Origin: Mesorhizobium sp. B2-3-4
Lineage (GTDB): Bacteria; Pseudomonadota; Alphaproteobacteria; Rhizobiales; Rhizobiaceae
Direction: 5' to 3'
Assembly: GCF_006442315.1 (NCBI RefSeq)
Contig: NZ_VFVY01000002.1
Span: forward strand, 372,001 to 436,000
Length of the DNA: 64,000 nt
Shown here: positions 17,704 through 27,133 of the stretch, one piece after another
How the letters are laid out: every line of letters starts with the position of its first letter
Position numbering within the stretch: position 1 is the stretch's first letter
Position numbers and translations under genes: made by a program
Notes under the pieces: model-generated
What the model was told of the DNA's origin: nothing
Databases searched by the model: none
Seen by the model: only the letters and a program-made list of their open reading frames with translations

Positions 17704-18758
17704 GTGCGGCCGTAGCGGACGCTTTTGGCGAGACGCTGGCCGAAGACGCGCCGGCCGTTTCGTGCGCCGAAGCGCTGGCCATATTGCTTGGGCATTACGG
17801 GCTGACCGGCAGCGCGCGTCCCTTGCCGGGTGAACGCGACCACAATTTCCACATCGAAACCGCGGGCGCGGGCGAGTTCGTCCTGAAGATCTCGCATCCG
17901 GCGGAAGAGGCCGGCTTCACAGATTTCCAGAACAAGGCGCTCGACCATATTCTTGCGGTCGACCCGACCTTGCCGGTTCCCTCGCTGCACAAAAGCCTTC
18001 AAGGCGAAGCGCAGTTCACGGTCGGCATCGGCGGATCGGCGCCGCGCATCGTCCGCCTCGTGACCTATCTGCCCGGCCAGTTGCTTGCGCGCTCGCCCAC
18101 GTCACCGGCGCAGGACCGCAACCTCGGCATCTTCCTCGCACGCCTTGGCCGGGCGCTGCGCGGCTTCTTCCATCCGGCGGCCGGCAGCGACCTTTTGTGG
18201 GACATCCGCAAGGTCGCCAAGACGCGGCCGATGGCGACGCATATTGCTGACGCCGCTCGTCGCGCCATGGTCGAGCGCGCCATCGACGCTTTCGAGAAGC
18301 ATGCGGCGCCGGTTATTCCCGGCCTGCGCGCCCAGATCGTTCACAACGACATGAACTCCTACAATGTGGTGATGGACGCCGCACGGCCGGAAGTGGTGAG
18401 CGGCATCCTCGATTTCGGCGACATGATCCATTCGCCGCTGATCTGCGATCTCGCCATCGGCGCCGTCTATCGCTGGCCGGCTGAAGGTCATCCGCTGGCG
18501 CCGGCCGCGCGCTTCGTCGCCGGCTACCAGTCGGTGCAGCCGCTCGAGATCGAGGAGATCGAAATCCTCGTCCACCTCATTCGCGCCCGCCTTGCCCTCA
18601 TCGTCAACATCGCCAACTGGCAGGCCGAGCGCTTTCCCGCCAAGCGCGACTACGTGCTTCGCCTCAGCACCGAAGTCTGGAATTCCATGGAGCGGCTGGA
18701 CGCACTGTCGCACAGCGATGCCCGCCGCTATTTTCTCGACCATTCCAATCCGGAGTAA
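17700..18758 (+). CDS. APH-family phosphotransferase (hydroxylysine kinase-like)
   Basis: Small-molecule kinase of 352 aa with the aminoglycoside/choline kinase fold. The catalytic loop is VHNDMNSYNVV (H-x-D-x4-N, Brenner-type) and the metal motif is ILDFGDM. The N-terminal LPGERDHNFHIET nucleotide-binding strand and the VLKISHP lysine match the homoserine/hydroxylysine kinase branch. GTG 17700 overlaps the M20 stop (GTGA). Immediately followed by a PLP enzyme of the phospho-lyase type, which parallels the human pair HYKK/PHYKPL. That pairing suggests phosphorylation of a hydroxyl on an amino alcohol such as 5-hydroxylysine. Specificity is inferred. Confidence 0.75.
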   Translation: MSAAVADAFGETLAEDAPAVSCAEALAILLGHYGLTGSARPLPGERDHNFHIETAGAGEFVLKISHPAEEAGFTDFQNKALDHILAVDPTLPVPSLHKSLQGEAQFTVGIGGSAPRIVRLVTYLPGQLLARSPTSPAQDRNLGIFLARLGRALRGFFHPAAGSDLLWDIRKVAKTRPMATHIADAARRAMVERAIDAFEKHAAPVIPGLRAQIVHNDMNSYNVVMDAARPEVVSGILDFGDMIHSPLICDLAIGAVYRWPAEGHPLAPAARFVAGYQSVQPLEIEEIEILVHLIRARLALIVNIANWQAERFPAKRDYVLRLSTEVWNSMERLDALSHSDARRYFLDHSNPE

Positions 18759-20093
18759 ATGCCCGTGTCCCCGTCTCCATCAGCCAATACCTCATCCGCG
18801 AATGCTTCCGCCGACGCAGACGTTTCGGCACAGGAGCGCGCGCTGCTCGAACGCCGCGCCAGGCTGCTTGGGCCGACTTATCGCGCCTTCTACCGCAACC
18901 CGATCCATCTGGTGCGCGGCAGCGGCGTCTGGCTCTACGATGCGCAGGGGCGCAAATTCCTGGACGCCTACAACAATGTCGCCTCGGTCGGGCACTGCCA
19001 TCCACGCGTGGTCGAAGCGCTGTCGGGGCAGGCCGCCACGCTCAACACGCACACGCGCTATTTGAGCGAAATCATCCTCGACTACGCGGAAAAGCTGCTC
19101 GGCACGCTGCCGTCCCATCTCGGCCATGCTATGTTCACCTGCACCGGCAGCGAGGCCAACGATCTCGCCATCCGCATTGCCCAGCATGCGACCGGCAATA
19201 GCGGCGTGATCATCACCGATTTTGCCTATCACGGCGCCACGATCGCGACGGCGCAACTGTCGCCGGCGGCGGTCGGCGCCAAGGGCGTCCCCGCGCAACA
19301 CCTCACCGTGGCGGCGCCGGACACGTTTCGTGACCATGGCCGTGCCGCGAAGGACTTCGCCAGAAATGTCGCCGCCGCCATCGACGATATGCGCGCGCAA
19401 GACATCCGCCCGGCGGCTCTGCTTGTCGATTCGGCCTTTTCCAGCGACGGTATCTTCTTTCCCGAGGCCGCCGTCATGCGCGAGGCCGCGGATCATGTCA
19501 GGAAAGCGGGTGGCATCCTCATCGCCGATGAGGTCCAGTCCGGCTTTGGCCGGCTTGGCCAAGGCATGTGGGGCTTCGCCAATTATGGCCTCGAGCCTGA
19601 TATCGTCACCATGGGCAAGCCGATCGGCGACGGACATCCGATGGGCGCGGTCATCGTGCGGCCACGGCTTGTCAGTTCGTTCGGTTCGAACACCGGCTAC
19701 TTCAACACCTTCGGCGGCAATCCGGTCGCAGCCGCCGTCGGCATCGCCGTGCTCGAGGTGATCGAGGGCGAGGGGCTGATCGAGAATGCGCGCACGGTCG
19801 GCGCTTACACCGCAGAACTGCTGGACGCCTTGAAAGGCCGCCACGGCATGGTCGCCGACGTCAGGCAGAACGGTCTCTATTTCGGCGTCGAGCTGACGGC
19901 GCAAGACGAGGCCACCGCCGCTGCTAGGACCTCTGCGGTGGTGGAGGCCATGCGCGAGGACGGCGTGCTGATCTCGTCCTGCGGTCCGCGCGGCAATGTG
20001 CTGAAGATCCGGCCGCCGCTGCCATTCGCCCGGGACAATGCCGAGCAACTGGCCGAGACGCTCGATCGCGCGCTGAGCGGCCGCGCATGCTGA
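18759..20093 (+). CDS. Class III PLP enzyme, aminotransferase/phospho-lyase type
   Basis: PLP-dependent enzyme of 444 aa. The segment [20 protein letters not shown] and LNTHTRYL resembles the ethanolamine-phosphate and 5-phosphohydroxylysine phospho-lyase group more than ordinary omega-aminotransferases. The cofactor sites are GSEANDLA, the Asp of [12 protein letters not shown] and the Schiff-base Lys in [11 protein letters not shown]. The ATG follows the kinase stop without a gap. Expected to convert a phospho-amino-alcohol into an aldehyde, ammonia and phosphate; a plain transaminase role cannot be excluded. Its last 7 bases overlap the regulator gene. Confidence 0.82.
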   Translation: MPVSPSPSANTSSANASADADVSAQERALLERRARLLGPTYRAFYRNPIHLVRGSGVWLYDAQGRKFLDAYNNVASVGHCHPRVVEALSGQAATLNTHTRYLSEIILDYAEKLLGTLPSHLGHAMFTCTGSEANDLAIRIAQHATGNSGVIITDFAYHGATIATAQLSPAAVGAKGVPAQHLTVAAPDTFRDHGRAAKDFARNVAAAIDDMRAQDIRPAALLVDSAFSSDGIFFPEAAVMREAADHVRKAGGILIADEVQSGFGRLGQGMWGFANYGLEPDIVTMGKPIGDGHPMGAVIVRPRLVSSFGSNTGYFNTFGGNPVAAAVGIAVLEVIEGEGLIENARTVGAYTAELLDALKGRHGMVADVRQNGLYFGVELTAQDEATAAARTSAVVEAMREDGVLISSCGPRGNVLKIRPPLPFARDNAEQLAETLDRALSGRAC

Positions 20094-20740
20094 AGCTCGA
20101 ACATCAAACCCTCAATGATCGCGCCTATGGCGCGCTCAAGCAGGAATTGATTTCTGGCGCCTTCAGCCCCGGTCAGTCGCTGGTCATCCGCAAGCTTGCC
20201 GAAACCTTCGGCATTTCGACCACGCCGATCCGCGAGGCGCTGCAAAGGCTTGTCGCAGAGCGGCTTCTGGAAATGCAGAACAACCGCTCCATCATCGTGC
20301 CCCTGCTGTCCGAACCCGCCTTCGAGGAACTGACGCGCATCCGTATCGCCGTCGAGGGATTGGCCGGAGAGATGGCCGCCACCCGGATGGGCGAAAGCGG
20401 GCTGGCGGAAATACGGGCCGCGCTTGCCGGCATGCAGCATGCCATCGAGGCGCGGGACGCCAGGAGCTATCTCTCCCTGAACGAGGCTTTCCACTTCGCC
20501 ATCTACCGGCATGCCGGCGCGCCGATCCTGCTCAACATGATCAGGGATCTCTGGGGCCGTGTCGGACCCTATCTGAAGCTGCTGATGCAGGCCGACGGCT
20601 ACATTCCGCAGTCCAATGACGCCCATCGCGGGATCGTCGCCGCTCTGGAGCAGCGCAACGGTCAAGCCGTTCGTGTATCCTTGGAGCAGGACATCGCAGC
20701 GGCGGCCGCTATTCTGTCGGAAAATCTTCGCGCCGGCTGA
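20087..20740 (+). CDS. GntR family regulator, FCD (FadR C-terminal) domain
   Basis: Regulator of 217 aa. The N-terminal winged helix (LKQELISGAFSPGQSL, ISTTPIREALQRLVAE) is followed by an all-helical FCD ligand-binding domain with the metal-type His in LNEAFHFAIYRHAG. The start overlaps the PLP-enzyme stop by 7 bases, so it is translated with the operon it probably represses. The tandem ATATGA repeat upstream of the M20 gene is a candidate target. Confidence 0.87.
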   Translation: MLKLEHQTLNDRAYGALKQELISGAFSPGQSLVIRKLAETFGISTTPIREALQRLVAERLLEMQNNRSIIVPLLSEPAFEELTRIRIAVEGLAGEMAATRMGESGLAEIRAALAGMQHAIEARDARSYLSLNEAFHFAIYRHAGAPILLNMIRDLWGRVGPYLKLLMQADGYIPQSNDAHRGIVAALEQRNGQAVRVSLEQDIAAAAAILSENLRAG

Positions 20741-20758
20741 CACAGACAGGGATGCTCA

Positions 20759-22162
20759 ATGTCGCCTGAAACACAACAGCTTCTCTCTGCTCTTGGCGAC
20801 AGGCTCGGCACGGGCGGCGTGCTGGCCGGCTCCGACGTCGATCAACGCTACCGCGACGATCCCGACGGCAGGTTCGGCGTGCTTCCCGAACTGGTGTTGC
20901 GCCCGCGCGATACCATTGGTGTCGCGGCGGCGCTCGCCGGCTGCAACGCGCTCGGCCAGCGGGTCGTCGTCCAGGGCGGCCGCACCGGCCTCGCCGGCGG
21001 CGGGCGCGTCCAGCCCGGCGAGATCGTGCTGTCGCTGGAGCGTATGAACGGGCTTGGCGCTCCGGATACTCAGGCCGCTACCATCATTGCCGAAGCCGGC
21101 GCGACGTTGCAGGCGGTGCAGGAGGCGGCCGACGGAGCGGGGCTGATGTTCGGTGTCGATATCGGCGCGCGGGGCTCGGCCACGGTCGGCGGCAACATCG
21201 CCACCAATGCCGGCGGCATCCGCGTGCTGCGCTACGGCATGTACCGGGCGCAGGTGCTGGGGCTGGAGGCGGTGCTGGCGGACGGCAGCGTGTTGAGCTC
21301 GCTGAAAGGCCTGCCCAAGGACAATTCCGGCTACGATTTGAGCCAGCTCTTCATCGGCGCGGAGGGGACGCTTGGCGTCGTCACCCGCGCCGCGCTCAGG
21401 CTGCATCCCAAGCCCGCATCCGAAGTCAACGCCTTTTGCGCGCTGCCTTCGCTCGATGCGGCGATTGCCCTGCTTGGTCTGCTGCGACACAGGCTTGGGC
21501 CGTTGCTGTCAGCCTATGAGGTCAATTTCGCGCCGCTCTATGATGTCATGGTGGCCTCCATGGCGATGTCCGCTCCGCTGCCTGCCGGTTCGCCCGTCTA
21601 TGTGCTGGCCGAAATCCAGGGAAGCGAGCCTGAGCGCGACAGCGAGCGCTTCGCCGAGGTTCTGATGCAGGCGGTCGAGGACGGCATCGTCGACGATGTG
21701 GTCGTCTCGCAATCGCCGCGTGAATTCCGGGCGCTGTGGGATGTACGCGAGGACGCAAATCGCGTCCTGTTTGCGATGAAAGGCCTGATCGGCGTCGACA
21801 TCAGCATCCCGCTGGCGCGCATGGGCGCGTTCCTGCAGGAAGCGGATGCCGCCATCCATGCCGTCGATGGCGGCGCCGACATCTATGTCTTCGGTCATCT
21901 CGGCGACGGCAATCTGCATTATCAGGTCCTGACGGCGAACCCGCAGGCGGCCTATGGCATCATCTATCGCGGCGTGGCGGCGGCCGGCGGCGGCGTGTCG
22001 GCCGAGCACGGCATCGGCCTCGACAAGAAGCAATGGTTGCATCTGGTGCGCAGCGACGCCGAGATCGCCACGATGCGTCGGCTGAAATCCGCGCTCGACC
22101 CGAAGAACATCCTCAATCCGGGGCGGGTCTTCGACCTCGGCCCGGCTGCTTCCGCCGGATGA
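20759..22162 (+). CDS. FAD-binding D-2-hydroxyacid dehydrogenase (GlcD/D2HGDH-like)
   Basis: VAO-fold flavoprotein of 467 aa oxidising a D-2-hydroxyacid (glycolate, lactate or 2-hydroxyglutarate type). The FAD-binding PCMH domain shows VVVQGGRTGLAGGG, GGNIATNAGGIRVLRYGM and LFIGAEGTLGVVT. The C-terminal FAD-oxidase domain ends with VSAEHGIGLDK and LKSALDPKNILNPG. AGGGAT upstream supports ATG 20759. It is the last gene of the plus-strand run and probably handles a hydroxyacid arising from the kinase/lyase route; electron acceptor unknown. Confidence 0.85.
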   Translation: MSPETQQLLSALGDRLGTGGVLAGSDVDQRYRDDPDGRFGVLPELVLRPRDTIGVAAALAGCNALGQRVVVQGGRTGLAGGGRVQPGEIVLSLERMNGLGAPDTQAATIIAEAGATLQAVQEAADGAGLMFGVDIGARGSATVGGNIATNAGGIRVLRYGMYRAQVLGLEAVLADGSVLSSLKGLPKDNSGYDLSQLFIGAEGTLGVVTRAALRLHPKPASEVNAFCALPSLDAAIALLGLLRHRLGPLLSAYEVNFAPLYDVMVASMAMSAPLPAGSPVYVLAEIQGSEPERDSERFAEVLMQAVEDGIVDDVVVSQSPREFRALWDVREDANRVLFAMKGLIGVDISIPLARMGAFLQEADAAIHAVDGGADIYVFGHLGDGNLHYQVLTANPQAAYGIIYRGVAAAGGGVSAEHGIGLDKKQWLHLVRSDAEIATMRRLKSALDPKNILNPGRVFDLGPAASAG

Positions 22163-22178
22163 TCGCTGCGGCCTGAAT

Positions 22179-22979
22179 TCAATTCCGTTCCGTCGCCATC
22201 TGCCTGGGGATGAGAAAACGGGCCGCGAGCACGCACAGCAGCACGGTGAACATCAGGATCAGCGCCACCAGCGCGTTGATGTCGGGCGAAAAGCCGAGCC
22301 GCATCATCGCCCACAACCTGACCGGCAAGGTGCTCTGCGTGCCGGTGACCAGGATGGTGATCATCGTCTCGTCGAACGACAGCGCGAAGGCCAGGATGGC
22401 GCCGCCGACCATCGCGCTCGACAGGTTCGGCAGGATGATGCGCCAGAACGTCTGCCAGCCGGTGGCGCCGAGATCGTAGGACGCCTCTACCAGCGTGCGG
22501 CTCATTGACTGCAGGCGCATCAGCACGGTGCGGTAGACGATCGCCAGCACGAACACCGTATGGCCTATGACGACGGTCAGCAGCGAACGCTCGAGGCCGA
22601 TTTCGCGAAAGAAGATCAGCAGCGCCAGGCCGCTGATGATCGGTGGCATCAGGAACGGCAGGAAGATGATGAACTGGAGGAAGGAGCGTCCGGCGCGGCG
22701 GCCGTGATAGTAGAGCGCCAGCAGCGTTCCGCTGACCACCGACAGCACCACCGTGCACACGCCGACGATCAGCGTTGTGCGCAGTGCGGCCAGGATATCG
22801 GTGTTGCCGGCGAGCGCCCGGTAAGTCGAAAGCGTCGGCGACGACCAGTCGACATCGCCATGCGAGACCGTGAAGAACGACGATACGATCGGCACGAACA
22901 GCGGGCTGTAGAGCAGCACGGCGACCAGCGTGGTGATCGCGGCCAGCAAGATCGTGGAGGGCCGGGGCAGGGTGCTCAT
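22179..22979 (-). CDS. ABC transporter permease, PotC-like
   Basis: Inner-membrane permease (266 aa) of the spermidine/putrescine type with about six membrane segments. The ATPase-docking EAA loop reads LVEASYDLGATGWQTFWRII. The ATG overlaps the preceding permease stop (ATGA). It is the final gene of the minus-strand operon that starts at the FadR-type regulator (30449) and is convergent with the FAD dehydrogenase, 16 bases away with no hairpin seen. Confidence 0.86.
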   Translation of the reverse strand: MSTLPRPSTILLAAITTLVAVLLYSPLFVPIVSSFFTVSHGDVDWSSPTLSTYRALAGNTDILAALRTTLIVGVCTVVLSVVSGTLLALYYHGRRAGRSFLQFIIFLPFLMPPIISGLALLIFFREIGLERSLLTVVIGHTVFVLAIVYRTVLMRLQSMSRTLVEASYDLGATGWQTFWRIILPNLSSAMVGGAILAFALSFDETMITILVTGTQSTLPVRLWAMMRLGFSPDINALVALILMFTVLLCVLAARFLIPRQMATERN

Positions 22980-23848
22980 ACCGTGGTTCCCCGGCTGCGT
23001 CCGAACCGTTCGCCGACGAGAATGGCGGCGATCACCACGATCGCCAGCGCCACCGACAGCGCCGCGCCGAACGGCCAGTTATAGGCCGTGCCGAACTGGC
23101 TGTAGAGGATGCGCCCGAAGGTGAAGCCGCTGACCCCGCCGACCATCTGCGGCGTCAGGAAGTCACCGATCGCCAGCACGAAGACGAAGCTCGCCGCCGA
23201 GGCGACGCCGGGCAGGCTGAGCGGCAAGGTGATGCGCAGGAATGTCTGCAAGCCGCTCGCGCCCAGATCGTCCGAGGCGCGCAGCAAAGTCTGGGGGATG
23301 CGCTCCAGAGACAGGAAGATCGGCAGGATGGCAAAGGGGATCAAAAGCAGGCTCAGCGTCAGCAGGATGGCGTTCATGTTGAACACGAACAGCGTCGACG
23401 GATGATCGAGGATACCGAGTGCCACCAGCGCCTTGTTGAGAAAGCCGTTGAGGCCGAGGATGCTGCGTATCGCGTAGATCTTGATGACGTAGCTCATCAG
23501 CAGCGGCACCAGCAGCAGCATCAGCAAGGCATAGCGCCACCGCCCCTTCAGCGTCGTCAGGAAATAGGCGGCGGGATAGGCAAGCAGGATGCAGATGGCG
23601 GCCACCGACACACATAGCACGATGGTGTTCCAGAACACCGGCAGGAAGATCGGATCGGTGAAGAACCTGATATAGTTGCCGAGCGTTGGTACATGGACGA
23701 TCGTGCCCTGGTCGACGCTGAAGAAACTGTAGACCAGGAAGATCGCCAGCGGCACCAGCACGAAGATGATAGGCAGGCTGAAGGCAAGCACCGTCACCAG
23801 CAGCGACAAGCGCCTCTCGCCGGGAAGTGTCGAGCTGGTACCGCTCAT
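22976..23848 (-). CDS. ABC transporter permease, PotB-like
   Basis: Inner-membrane permease, 290 aa, first of the permease pair. The EAA loop is LLRASDDLGASGLQTFLRIT and hydrophobic segments span the length. Overlaps on both sides (ATGA) with the ATPase and PotC-like genes show one translationally coupled unit. Confidence 0.86.
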   Translation of the reverse strand: MSGTSSTLPGERRLSLLVTVLAFSLPIIFVLVPLAIFLVYSFFSVDQGTIVHVPTLGNYIRFFTDPIFLPVFWNTIVLCVSVAAICILLAYPAAYFLTTLKGRWRYALLMLLLVPLLMSYVIKIYAIRSILGLNGFLNKALVALGILDHPSTLFVFNMNAILLTLSLLLIPFAILPIFLSLERIPQTLLRASDDLGASGLQTFLRITLPLSLPGVASAASFVFVLAIGDFLTPQMVGGVSGFTFGRILYSQFGTAYNWPFGAALSVALAIVVIAAILVGERFGRSRGTTV

Positions 23849-24948
23849 GCCAGCACCAGATGGCCTTCATGCGGTGCAAAGCAGAGCGAAACCGCGGCGC
23901 CGGGTTTCAGCGCGCTGCCGTCGATCCGGCTCGGCATGCGCAGCCGCAGGCGCTGCGCCGGATCGACCGTTCCCGCTGTGATCGTGGCGACGGTCGACGA
24001 GCCGGCAAAGGCCAGGTCGGCGATGGTACCGGAAAAGCGATTGCTGCTGTCCTTGGCGTCCGCAAGATGCAAGGCCTCGGGCCGGAATGCCGCAAAGGCA
24101 CTCGCACCGTCTGGCGCGGTCTTCAGATGAGGCTGGCCGCTGATCGAGCAGACAAGGCGTCCAAGTGCCGTCTCGATCGGCCGCTGCTCACCTTGCACGG
24201 GTCCGAGCTTTCCGGCGACCAGATTGTTCTCACCGAAGAAGCGCGCCACGAACTCGCAATTCGGCTTGTAGTAAAGATCGTGCGGCGTGCCGAGCTGGCG
24301 GATATGCCCGGCTTGCATGACGCAGATCCGGTCGGCCATGCCGATCGCTTCTTCCTGATCGTGGGTGACGAACAGGAAGGTGGTCTTGATCTCGCGCTGG
24401 ATGGATTTCAGGAATTCCTGCATCTGCCGGCGCAGCTCCAGGTCGAGGGCCGCGAGCGGTTCATCGAGCAGGATCAGGCGCGGCTGGCAGATCAGCGCCC
24501 GGGCGAGCGCGACGCGCTGGCGTTGGCCACCCGAAAGCTGCGCCGGGAAGCGGTCGGCGAAACGGCCGAGCTGGACCAGCTCCAGGGCTTGTGCGACACG
24601 GCTTGCAATCTCCTTGCGCCTGATATGGCGCACCGAAAGCCCATAGCCGACATTGCCGGAAACGGTCATATGCGGGAACAGCGCATAGTCCTGGAATACG
24701 GTGTTGAACGGCCGCTTGTTGATCGGCATGCGGCTGATCTCCTGGCCGTCCAGCCGGATCTCGCCTGACGTCAGCGGCTCCAGCCCGCCGATCAGCCGCA
24801 GCACCGTGGTCTTGCCGGAGCCCGATGGCCCAAGCACGGTGAGGAACTCGCCGTCCCGGATCGACAGGTCGATGTCGTGCAGCACGGGAACCGTGCCATA
24901 GGATTTCGAGACGGACCGCAGCGTCAGCAGGTCTGTATTCTGGTTCAT
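23845..24948 (-). CDS. ABC transporter ATPase, PotA-like
   Basis: ATPase of 367 aa: Walker A GPSGSGKTT, Q-loop VFQDYALFPH, signature LSGGQRQR, Walker B LILLDEPLAALD, switch His in VTHDQEEA. A C-terminal TOBE-like beta domain (about residues 280-360) marks the Pot/CUT regulatory type. It energises the PotB/C-like permeases. It is separated from the upstream binding-protein gene by 74 bp containing a strong hairpin. Confidence 0.88.
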   Translation of the reverse strand: MNQNTDLLTLRSVSKSYGTVPVLHDIDLSIRDGEFLTVLGPSGSGKTTVLRLIGGLEPLTSGEIRLDGQEISRMPINKRPFNTVFQDYALFPHMTVSGNVGYGLSVRHIRRKEIASRVAQALELVQLGRFADRFPAQLSGGQRQRVALARALICQPRLILLDEPLAALDLELRRQMQEFLKSIQREIKTTFLFVTHDQEEAIGMADRICVMQAGHIRQLGTPHDLYYKPNCEFVARFFGENNLVAGKLGPVQGEQRPIETALGRLVCSISGQPHLKTAPDGASAFAAFRPEALHLADAKDSSNRFSGTIADLAFAGSSTVATITAGTVDPAQRLRLRMPSRIDGSALKPGAAVSLCFAPHEGHLVLA

Positions 24949-24970
24949 GGACTATTCTCGCATACGCTTC

Positions 24971-24995
24971 GGCGGTCCGGAATGTCCGGACCGCC
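24971..24995 (-). terminator. Strong intra-operon hairpin after binding-protein gene
   Basis: Perfect 10-bp stem GGCGGTCCGG / CCGGACCGCC with loop AATGT, 28 bases past the binding-protein stop and before the ATPase gene. There is no U-run. It is likely a partial terminator or 3' mRNA stabiliser that lets the receptor be made in excess over ATPase and permeases. Confidence 0.65.
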
Positions 24996-25022
24996 GGGTC
25001 CTTCGAAATCAGCAACCGTTGA

Positions 25023-26048
25023 TCAGGGCGTCGCCTTGATCTCGTTCCACAGGTCGGAGCGCTTGGTCGGGTCCTCGACATTGTTGAGCCAGACCAGCTT
25101 GTCGTTGCTGCCGGCGCTGCCGGACTCGACCACGGTGTTGCCGAAGCCGGTGCGCTCGGAAAGTTCGCCGCTGACCTTCTTCGTCAGCATGAAGTCGATC
25201 CATTTCTCGGCCGCCGCATTGTCGCGCACGCCCTTGGAGATCACCCAGTTGTCGAGCCAGGCCAGCGCGCCCTCGCTCGGGTTGATATAGGCGACATGAG
25301 CGCCGATCTTCTGCAGCGCCTTGACCTGCTGCTGGCCGTAATTGGCCCAGATCAGTGCGACGTCATTGTTCTGGTAGATCTGCTGCGCCTCGTCGGCGGT
25401 GGTGTAGAAGCTCAGCACATTGCGCTTGAGATCGACCAGCTTGGCCTTGACCGCCGCCATCTGCTCCGCGTCGAGATTGAACGGATCCTTGTAGCCGAGC
25501 GTCAGTGCGGTGAACGAGAAATTGTGCTCGCCATTGTCGTAGGCCAGGATCTTGCCCTTGTAGGCCGGGTCCCACAGCACCGACATCGATGTCGGCGCCG
25601 GCTTGACCTTGTCGGTGTCGTAGATCAACCCGATGGAATCGAAGCAGAACGGAATGCCGTAGACCTTGCCGTCCTTGGTGTCGCCGCTGACCTGCGACAG
25701 GTCGCGGAAGCGCGGCAGCACCTCTTTCTGGTTCGGCAGCTTGGTGATGTCGATCGGCGACACCAGATCGGCCTTGATATAGCGCTGCAGCTGGGCGGTA
25801 TTGACGGCGAAGACATCGAAATCCTGGCCTTCGCTGCCCTTGATCTTTGCCCAGATCTCGTCATCGCTGCCGATGAAGACGACATCGACGCCGATGCCCG
25901 TGGCCGCCGTGAAGTCCTTCACCCAGTCCGGGTCGGCGTAGCCGTCCCAGGCCAGCACGCGAAGGTTCGCCGCCAGCGCCGCCGATGTCATCAGGCCGAT
26001 GCCGAGCCCGATCGTCGCTAATTTCAGGAATGCTTTCTTCAGTCCCAT
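25023..26048 (-). CDS. ABC transporter substrate-binding protein, PotD-like
   Basis: Periplasmic receptor, 341 aa. A Sec signal peptide (MGLKKAFLKLATIGLGIGLM, cleavage after SAALA) precedes a class-D binding fold that opens LRVLAWDGYADPDWVKDF. ATG 26048 has GGGAG 7 bases upstream. It follows the AraD1-type gene by 53 bp. The cognate ligand is probably a sugar acid or the sugar of the adjoining pathway and not a polyamine; this is inferred from gene order only. Confidence 0.84.
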   Translation of the reverse strand: MGLKKAFLKLATIGLGIGLMTSAALAANLRVLAWDGYADPDWVKDFTAATGIGVDVVFIGSDDEIWAKIKGSEGQDFDVFAVNTAQLQRYIKADLVSPIDITKLPNQKEVLPRFRDLSQVSGDTKDGKVYGIPFCFDSIGLIYDTDKVKPAPTSMSVLWDPAYKGKILAYDNGEHNFSFTALTLGYKDPFNLDAEQMAAVKAKLVDLKRNVLSFYTTADEAQQIYQNNDVALIWANYGQQQVKALQKIGAHVAYINPSEGALAWLDNWVISKGVRDNAAAEKWIDFMLTKKVSGELSERTGFGNTVVESGSAGSNDKLVWLNNVEDPTKRSDLWNEIKATP

Positions 26049-26101
26049 TTTTAATCTCCCATTGTCGTTCTGGTGGACCGTGATTTCCGGGGCTATCGCC
26101 G

Positions 26102-27100
26102 TCACAGCTGGGTGACGGTGACCAGTCCCTCGTCCGGCACCGACACCATCCGGTTGCGCAGCGGCTTGCCGAATGCCCGTGCCTGGATTTCATATTCGTC
26201 GCCGGCAGCCGTCTGGACGCCGGAGGCGTAGCTCATCACCGCCGCGCCGAAGAAATAGGCATGCAGGTCGCCCGCCCTGCGGTGCATCGGGTAGCGGAAG
26301 TGGAAGTGTTCGAGATTGGCGATCGAATGCGACATGTGCGCTTCGCCCGAGAGAAATTCCTGCTCCCAGACGACGGCGCCGTCGCGCAGGATGCGGGAAT
26401 GGCCGCGCACTTCGTTCGGCAGATCTCCGATCAGCAATTCGGGTCCGATCGAACAGGAGCGCAGCTTGGAATGGGCGAGATAGAGGTAGTTCTCGCCCTC
26501 GGTCACGTGGTCGGAATACTCGTTTCCGAGCGCGTAGCCGATGCGATAGGGATGGCCGTCCGGACCGTTGAGATAAAGCCCGACGATCTCGGCTTCCTCT
26601 GCCCCGGCCTTCGCGAATGCCGGCATCGGCAGCGGCGCGCCAGGCGGCACGACGCAGGTGCCGACGCCTTTGAAGAACCATTCGGGCTGGATGCCGATCT
26701 TGCCGGCGCCGGGCTTGCCGCCCTCCAGCCCCATCTTGAAGATCTTCAGCGAATCCGATTCCTCGGCGTCCTCGCCATGTGTCAGCAAGTGCATCTGGTT
26801 GCGCGCGGCCGCGCTTCCGGTATGGGTCAGGCCGGTGCCGGTGACCAGGAAGCGGGCCGGTTCGGGATGGTCGACAGGAGCGAGCACGCGGCCATCGCGC
26901 AACAGCGCATCATAGTCGACCGTGGCAGTGCCTGTTCGCTTTTCGACCAGCGCCGCGATGGAAACGCGCTCGGCGATTGCCGCCTCGGCAAGCTCGAGCA
27001 CACTGCCGGTGTTCTCGAGTGGATGCAGGTGATTGCCATCGTCGGAGACACGGCCCACCCGCCGGCTGCCATCGGTCATCGTGTACTGAACAAGACGCAT
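26102..27100 (-). CDS. AraD1-type lyase/dehydratase (fumarylacetoacetate hydrolase superfamily)
   Basis: Member of the AraD1 family (332 aa), which acts on 2-keto-3-deoxy-sugar acids such as 2-keto-3-deoxy-L-arabonate. The block FLVTGTGLTHTGSAAARNQM is the family hallmark, and GAEEAEIVGLYL plus GYALGNEYSDH hold the FAH-fold metal ligands. Placed between the SDR and the importer in the same operon as an IlvD/Edd dehydratase, it would act right after that enzyme. The final product and exact sugar are not determinable. Confidence 0.8.
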   Translation of the reverse strand: MRLVQYTMTDGSRRVGRVSDDGNHLHPLENTGSVLELAEAAIAERVSIAALVEKRTGTATVDYDALLRDGRVLAPVDHPEPARFLVTGTGLTHTGSAAARNQMHLLTHGEDAEESDSLKIFKMGLEGGKPGAGKIGIQPEWFFKGVGTCVVPPGAPLPMPAFAKAGAEEAEIVGLYLNGPDGHPYRIGYALGNEYSDHVTEGENYLYLAHSKLRSCSIGPELLIGDLPNEVRGHSRILRDGAVVWEQEFLSGEAHMSHSIANLEHFHFRYPMHRRAGDLHAYFFGAAVMSYASGVQTAAGDEYEIQARAFGKPLRNRMVSVPDEGLVTVTQL

Positions 27101-27133
27101 GAAACTAACCTTCTTCCCTTGGTGCGGTGCGGG

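Noticed and set aside
22163..22178. Terminator between the convergent FAD dehydrogenase and PotC-like genes
   Set aside because: The 16-base gap shows no inverted repeat.
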